Source: Clostridia bacterium (GTDB lineage Bacteria; Bacillota; Clostridia; Oscillospirales; CAG-272). Taken from it: a DNA stretch of 10,412 nt. A program made the position numbers and the translations under genes. Every line of letters begins with the position of its first letter. The first letter of the stretch is position 1. Where the stretch lies: assembly GCA_017453085.1 (NCBI GenBank), contig JAFTKV010000194.1, positions 1 through 10,412 of the forward strand. The letters are read 5' to 3'. The notes under the pieces were generated by a model that was not told the DNA's origin, ran no database searches, and saw nothing but the letters and a program-made list of their open reading frames with translations. Shown one piece after another: positions 5,867 through 10,412 of this stretch.

Positions 5867-6769
5867 TTAGTCGTCGATGAGGGCATCTACGAAGGCAGCG
5901 GGCTCAAAGATCTGCAGATCGTCCATCTTTTCGCCTACACCGATGAATTTCACAGGCAGATCCAGCTCCTCCTTGATGGAGAAGATGATACCGCCCTTGG
6001 CAGTACCGTCCAGCTTGGTCAACACCAGACCGGTGATGTCTGCGGCGTTCTTGAACTCCTTAGCCTGATTGACGGCGTTCTGACCGGTGGTAGCATCCAG
6101 CACCAGCAGAGTCTCACGGGTAACGCCGGGCAGCTCACGGTCGATGACGCGGTTGATCTTGGCCAGCTCGTTCATCAGATTTTTCTTATTGTGGAGGCGG
6201 CCTGCGGTGTCTACGATCAGCACGTCAGATCCGCGCTTCTTGGCAGCGGCGATGGCGTCGTAGACTACGGCGGCGGGATCGGAGCCCTCGGATTGCTTGA
6301 TCAGCTCCACCTCGGCACGGTCCGCCCAGACCTGCAGCTGATCGATGGCACCGGCACGGAAGGTGTCGGCGGCCGCCAAAAGTACCTTCTTGCCTTCGCC
6401 CTTCAGAAGGTGCGAGATCTTGGCAATGGAGGTAGTCTTACCCACGCCGTTGACGCCGATGACCAGAATCACGGCAGGGGAAGGCTCGATGGCCAGAGGC
6501 TGCTTTTCGCCGATCATTTCAATTAGGATCTCCTTGAGCAGCGCAATGGCGGTGGGAGCGTCCTTGACCTTCTCCACCTTAGTGCGCTCACGGAGCTTTT
6601 CAATGATCTCCTCGGTGGCGTTGTAGCCAACGTCGGCGCAGATCAACAGCTCCTCCAGCTCTTCCAGGGTATCCTCGTCGATACCGCGGCGGAAGAGGTT
6701 GCCCAGTCCGCCGAACAGTGCGTTTTTGGTCTTCAGAAGACCGTTTTTGAGTCTTTCAAAAAATCCCAT
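5867..6769 (-). CDS. ftsY: Signal recognition particle receptor FtsY
   Basis: FtsY is the membrane-associated SRP receptor GTPase. It pairs with Ffh to hand translating ribosomes to the Sec channel. The 300-residue protein is the short Gram-positive form: an amphipathic N-terminus (MGFFERLKNGLLKTKNALFG) that may touch the membrane, no long acidic A domain, an N domain to about residue 90, then the G domain with P-loop GVNGVGKTT (105-113), DTFRAGA (135-141), DTAGR (187-191), the guanine-specificity motif TKLDG (251-255) and GVGEKMDDL (277-285). The start codon shares one base with the smc stop (TAATG), and AGGAG (6780-6784) lies within the end of smc, so the two are translated in tandem. The common partners ylxM and ffh do not follow it here. 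Confidence 0.98.
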   Translation of the reverse strand: MGFFERLKNGLLKTKNALFGGLGNLFRRGIDEDTLEELEELLICADVGYNATEEIIEKLRERTKVEKVKDAPTAIALLKEILIEMIGEKQPLAIEPSPAVILVIGVNGVGKTTSIAKISHLLKGEGKKVLLAAADTFRAGAIDQLQVWADRAEVELIKQSEGSDPAAVVYDAIAAAKKRGSDVLIVDTAGRLHNKKNLMNELAKINRVIDRELPGVTRETLLVLDATTGQNAVNQAKEFKNAADITGLVLTKLDGTAKGGIIFSIKEELDLPVKFIGVGEKMDDLQIFEPAAFVDALIDD

Positions 6770-9700
6770 TACAGTTTAACTCCTAATTTCTGCTCTACCT
6801 CGCCCACGTTCATGGACAGGACCTTGGAAATGCCCTTTTCCTGCATCGTTACGCCGTAGAGGGTGTCAGCCGCTTCCATAGAGCCGCGGCGGTGGGTGAT
6901 AATAATGAACTGCGTGTTGTCCGAGAACATTCTTGCGTAAGCGGCAAAGCGGTCAACGTTGACCTCGTCCAGCGCAGACTCGATCTCGTCCAGCAGGCAG
7001 AAGGGAGAAGGATTGACCTTCAGAATTGCGAAGAAGATAGCAATTGCAACGAAGACCTGCTCGCCGCCGGACAGCAGCTTCAGGTTCTTGATGATCTTAC
7101 CGGGAGGGGCTACCTCGATCTCGATGCCGCTGGTCAGCACGTTGGACGGATCGGACAGCGACAGATTGGCATTGCCTCCGCCAAACAGCTGCACGAAGAC
7201 CTCCTTGAAGTTTTCGTTGACCTTCTCAAAGGTGTCGGTAAATCGCTGACACATCTCGGTCTCCAGCTTTTCGATGATTTCTGCGAAATCGCGTTTGGCC
7301 TTGTTCAGATCCTCTACCTGCGTGCTGAGCAGCTCATAGCGCTCCTTGACCTGCTTGTATTCCTCCACTGCACCAACGTTGACCGAACCCAGCTCACGGA
7401 TCTTGGAGCGAAGTCTGTTCTGACGGGTAATGGAGGGACCGCGGGTCTCTTCGGTGATGGGTGTGGTAACCTTCTCCCTCGCTTCTGCGTAAGTGAGCTC
7501 GTACTCCTCCCACAGCTTTTCGGTGAGCTTATCCTGCTCGGCGTTGATGCGGTCGAGCACCGACTCCAGCGTAGTGTAGTTGCGGAAGAGTCGCTCCCGC
7601 TCGCCTGCCTTTTCACGGGAAGCCTGCCGCAAAGCGGTGGCCTGATGCTCCAGCTCCAGCGAACGCTCGGTCAAAGATTTGCCCATGGATTTGATCGATG
7701 CGATCTCTTCGTTCAGCGCATCTGCAGCAGCCTCGCTCTCGCCGATCTTGACGGATAGAGCTGCCTGTTCTTCCTTCACGGACGCTTGTCGCGCGGTAGA
7801 ATGGAGCAGCTCCTCGGATAGCAGCGTGATCTGGGCATTGGCCTCCTCGATACGCTCGCGGATACGCTCCAGCTCCTTGGTTTGCACCGAGATGGTGACC
7901 AGTCCTGCGTTCTTGCGAGAGATGCACTCTTCTAAAGAAACGGATGTGCGATTCTTTTCCTGTTGTACACCGTCCATTTCGGCGGCAAGAGAAGTAAGCT
8001 GCTCGGTAAGCGCCTTTTCCTCTGCACGGAGTGCTTCTGCCTCCAGCAGCTTTTCTGCCTCAACCTCGTCCAGACGACCGCTTGCAGTGGACAGCTCCTT
8101 CAGGTTCTGCTCTTCCTCCCGCATCCGTCCTTCCAGCATAGTCAGATTAGACTTTTCCGAGTTGTAGAGAATGGAGATCAGCGACAGCTCGGAGCCCAGC
8201 GATTCGATCTCCCGATCCGCTTCGGCAACGGCTGCTTCGTTTTTCTTTGATTCTGCCTGCAGAGCAGACAGCTTTTCCTCCAGCTTTTTCTGCTGAGAAA
8301 CGAGTTCTTCGATCTCGGCGGAGCGGGTGCGGATACCGCTCTCTCTTGCGGCAGAGCCACCGGTGAAGGAGCCGCCAGCGTTGATGATCTGACCGTCCAG
8401 CGTGACGATCCGATGGCGGTAGCCCGATGCTTTGGCGGATTTAGTGGCGTTATCCAGGTTATCGAAGAGCAGAGTGCGTCCCAGCAGGAAGGAGATCACA
8501 CCGCTGTAGCGGCGGTCGTAGCGTACCAGATCGGAAGCAAGTCCCACGAAGCCTTCCTGTTTGGAGAGCGCATTCAGATCGCCGTTAAAGTTAGATCCTT
8601 TTACGGAAGTGAGAGGATAGAGGGTTGCTCTGCCGGCATTTTCACGCTTCAGAAGAGTGATAGCTGCCTTGGCTGCCGCTTCATCCTCTACGACCATGTT
8701 CTGAATACTGGCTCCCAGCGCAGTCTCAATGGCAAGTGCATAGGGGCGGTCTACCGAGATCAGTTGGGAAACCGTTCCGCAAATACCGTTGAGCCGTCCG
8801 TTTTTCGTAGCCTCTGCCAGGAATTTTACGCTTCGGCTGTAGCCTTCGAAATGCTCCTCCATTCGGCGGAGGGTTGCTGCTCTTTGCTGACGGGAGGAGA
8901 TTTCACCTGCAAGCCTGTTCTGCTCCCGCACGGATGCCTCCAGTGCGGATCGGAGCTTTGCGGCGCACTCTCGCTGCTGATTCAGAGCGGTCTGCTTTTC
9001 TGTTTGTTTTTCTTCGTAGACCCGCAGATTTTCTTTGGATAGGGTCTGTTTATTGAATAGGGAGGTGAGCTTTTGACGAGTCGCTTCGATCTGCTCGGAA
9101 TATTCCTCCTGACGGGAGTCGCTGGTGGATTTGGCCACGTCCAGCGCAGACAGCTTGATACGGATGCCGGTCAGATCCTGTCCGACGGTTTCCTTTTGCC
9201 GTGCAAGCTCGTCGTATTTTTGCTGAACGAAAATGCTGTCCTGCCGTGCAGACTCCAGCGCAGCCTCGGTCTCGGCATAGGTCGCTTTGTGCTGATCAAG
9301 CTCGGCTTCCTTGGTCTTGGCATTCTCGGTCAGATTGGCGATTTCATTCTTCTTTTCGGCGATCTGCGCTTCGGTCAGACGGTATTTATCTTCCAGATCC
9401 TTCAGCGTCTGATGCAGGTGCTCCAGACGGGTTCGGCTGACCATCAGCTCAGCGTGGAGCGCAGAGAATCTGCCTGCCAGATCTCCCTCGTGCTGCATGG
9501 CTTCGGCGTAGGCAGATTGATTTTCTTGCCGTTCCTGATGCAGTGCTTCCTCACGCTTTTCCAGAGAGGAAATGGTATCGTCCAGAATCTCCAGCTCGCG
9601 GGTAGCTACCACGAAATCCCGCTCTGCGATCTCGCGGCGAGAGGTGATGGTAGACAGATCGTAGACTGCCAGTCCGATGTCCAGTGCTTTTTTCTCCTCG

Positions 9701-10368
9701 TACAGCTCCAGATAGATCTTGGCTTTGGCGGCATCCTTTTCCAAAGGGCCGATACGGGAGGACAGCTCGGAGAGAATGTCCTGCACGCGCTCCAGATTGC
9801 CCTCGGCTTCAGCCAGACGCTTTTCGGCGTCGTGCTTTTTATAGCGGTATTTGGAGATACCTGCCGCTTCCTCAAAGATGATGCGGCGGTCTTCGCTTTT
9901 CTGGGAGATAATCTCGGAAATGCGGCCCTGTCCGATCATGGAATAGCCTGTCTTGCCGATACCCGTGTTCATAAAGAGCTCGACGATATCCCGCAGGCGG
10001 ACGACCTTATTGTTGATCATGTATTCGCTGTCGCCCGAGCGGTAATACCGTCGGGTGACGGTGATCTCGTCGTAGTCCATATCGATGCGGTTCTCGCCGC
10101 TGTTCTGGATGGTCAGCGAGACCTCGGCAAATCCCATGGGAGAACGGCTATCGGTACCGCCGAAGATAACGTCCTCCATTTTATTACCGCGGATGTTTTT
10201 GGTGGAGAGCTCGCCCAGAACCCAGCGGATGGCATCGGAAATGTTGGATTTACCGCTGCCGTTCGGGCCGACGATGACCGTCACGCCCGACTCAAAGCTG
10301 AGCTTGGTTCGGTCGGGGAAGGATTTGAACCCGTGAAGCTCCAATGATTTCAAGTCGGCGGTAAACAA
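6769..10368 (-). CDS. smc: Chromosome partition protein SMC
   Basis: SMC is the ATPase of bacterial condensin. Its homodimer, with ScpA and ScpB, loops and compacts the chromosome for segregation. The 1199-residue protein has the full plan: N-terminal head with Walker A GPNGSGKSN (34-42) and the Q-loop stretch GQGRISEII (147-155), a first long coiled coil (about 180-510, rich in Glu, Lys, Gln and Ala), the hinge (about 525-680) with GGSFTGG (665-671), a returning coil (about 685-1050), then the ABC signature LSGGEQ (1099-1104), Walker B FCLLDEIESALDE (1123-1135) with D1127 and catalytic E1128, and the THR switch (1158-1160). The start is TTG at 10366-10368, supported by AGGAG 6 nt upstream and giving MFTADLKSLELHGFKSF, three residues longer than the usual MYLKSLEL-type start. 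The frame is open to the window edge, so a longer start cannot be fully excluded. Confidence 0.97.
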   Translation of the reverse strand: MFTADLKSLELHGFKSFPDRTKLSFESGVTVIVGPNGSGKSNISDAIRWVLGELSTKNIRGNKMEDVIFGGTDSRSPMGFAEVSLTIQNSGENRIDMDYDEITVTRRYYRSGDSEYMINNKVVRLRDIVELFMNTGIGKTGYSMIGQGRISEIISQKSEDRRIIFEEAAGISKYRYKKHDAEKRLAEAEGNLERVQDILSELSSRIGPLEKDAAKAKIYLELYEEKKALDIGLAVYDLSTITSRREIAERDFVVATRELEILDDTISSLEKREEALHQERQENQSAYAEAMQHEGDLAGRFSALHAELMVSRTRLEHLHQTLKDLEDKYRLTEAQIAEKKNEIANLTENAKTKEAELDQHKATYAETEAALESARQDSIFVQQKYDELARQKETVGQDLTGIRIKLSALDVAKSTSDSRQEEYSEQIEATRQKLTSLFNKQTLSKENLRVYEEKQTEKQTALNQQRECAAKLRSALEASVREQNRLAGEISSRQQRAATLRRMEEHFEGYSRSVKFLAEATKNGRLNGICGTVSQLISVDRPYALAIETALGASIQNMVVEDEAAAKAAITLLKRENAGRATLYPLTSVKGSNFNGDLNALSKQEGFVGLASDLVRYDRRYSGVISFLLGRTLLFDNLDNATKSAKASGYRHRIVTLDGQIINAGGSFTGGSAARESGIRTRSAEIEELVSQQKKLEEKLSALQAESKKNEAAVAEADREIESLGSELSLISILYNSEKSNLTMLEGRMREEEQNLKELSTASGRLDEVEAEKLLEAEALRAEEKALTEQLTSLAAEMDGVQQEKNRTSVSLEECISRKNAGLVTISVQTKELERIRERIEEANAQITLLSEELLHSTARQASVKEEQAALSVKIGESEAAADALNEEIASIKSMGKSLTERSLELEHQATALRQASREKAGERERLFRNYTTLESVLDRINAEQDKLTEKLWEEYELTYAEAREKVTTPITEETRGPSITRQNRLRSKIRELGSVNVGAVEEYKQVKERYELLSTQVEDLNKAKRDFAEIIEKLETEMCQRFTDTFEKVNENFKEVFVQLFGGGNANLSLSDPSNVLTSGIEIEVAPPGKIIKNLKLLSGGEQVFVAIAIFFAILKVNPSPFCLLDEIESALDEVNVDRFAAYARMFSDNTQFIIITHRRGSMEAADTLYGVTMQEKGISKVLSMNVGEVEQKLGVKL

Positions 10369-10374
10369 TGGACG

Positions 10375-10379
10375 CTCCT
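10375..10379 (-). promoter_or_regulatory. Ribosome binding site for the TTG start of smc
   Basis: AGGAG within CAGGAGC on the minus strand lies 6 nt before the TTG at 10368. No ATG or GTG in the smc frame lies between this site and the conserved head domain, so this site is the main support for a TTG start. Confidence 0.75.
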
Positions 10380-10393
10380 GAAGATAAAATCCA

Positions 10394-10412
10394 TCAGTAG
10401 CCCAAGGAACCG
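10394..10412 (-). other. Possible last codons of the gene before smc
   Basis: One minus-strand frame reads GSLGY and then TGA (10394-10396), 25 nt before the smc TTG. In a cluster this tight the preceding gene (often rnc or a radical SAM gene in Clostridia) would be expected to end about here. Five codons cannot identify it, and the stop may be chance. Confidence 0.25.

Noticed and set aside
5231..6526. Open frame of 431 codons on the plus strand opposite rdgB and ftsY.
   Set aside because: It crosses two well-supported genes antisense, and its composition looks like reverse-read codons with no recognisable domain.
8000..9800. Repeated Glu/Gln/Lys-rich codons in smc as possible DNA repeats.
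   Set aside because: They reflect heptad coiled-coil composition; I saw no exact tandem or dispersed DNA repeat.
9073..10347. Open frame of 424 codons on the plus strand opposite the N-terminal half of smc, with hydrophobic stretches.
   Set aside because: The Leu/Phe/Gly-rich stretches are the antisense image of Glu/Lys/Gln-rich coiled-coil codons, not real membrane segments.

Overview
The window is a chromosomal housekeeping region of a Bacillota bacterium, most likely class Clostridia (Oscillospiraceae/Ruminococcaceae-like). This rests on the gene families and their order (yhbY-nadD-yqeK-rsfS matches the yqeI-nadD-yqeK-yqeL order of Bacillus), strong AGGAGG-type ribosome binding sites, a sigma-A consensus promoter and a short lysine/arginine-tailed bS21. 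The assignment is from recognition, not from a database search.

Layout, left to right. Bases 2-475 (+) are the 3' part of an unrecognised gene that is visibly more AT-rich than the rest. A strong hairpin at 487-518 lies between it and the convergent minus-strand genes. Next is rpsU (551-727, -), a 58-codon gene with its own consensus promoter at 779-807. From 827 to 10368 runs an almost gapless minus-strand cluster, in transcription order smc, ftsY, rdgB, yhbY, nadD, yqeK, rsfS, leuS. Junctions are overlaps of 1, 4 and 8 nt, gaps of 5, 12 and 26 nt, and one 56-nt gap before rsfS that holds a plausible internal promoter. The promoter of the whole cluster is not visible and must lie beyond base 10412.

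How the genes work together. The cluster joins chromosome compaction (SMC), membrane targeting of ribosomes (FtsY), nucleotide and dinucleotide house-cleaning (RdgB, YqeK), NAD synthesis (NadD), ribosome assembly and silencing (YhbY, RsfS) and translation (LeuRS, then bS21 from its own promoter). The common theme is growth and translation. Every gene looks intact, with its catalytic motifs in place.

I found no defence system, mobile element, CRISPR array, tRNA or rRNA, and nothing I would call a new biological system. The points most worth checking are the unknown AT-rich gene at the left edge, the TTG start and crowded overlap at smc, the AT palindrome across the rpsU -35 box, and a changed GxxG loop in YhbY.
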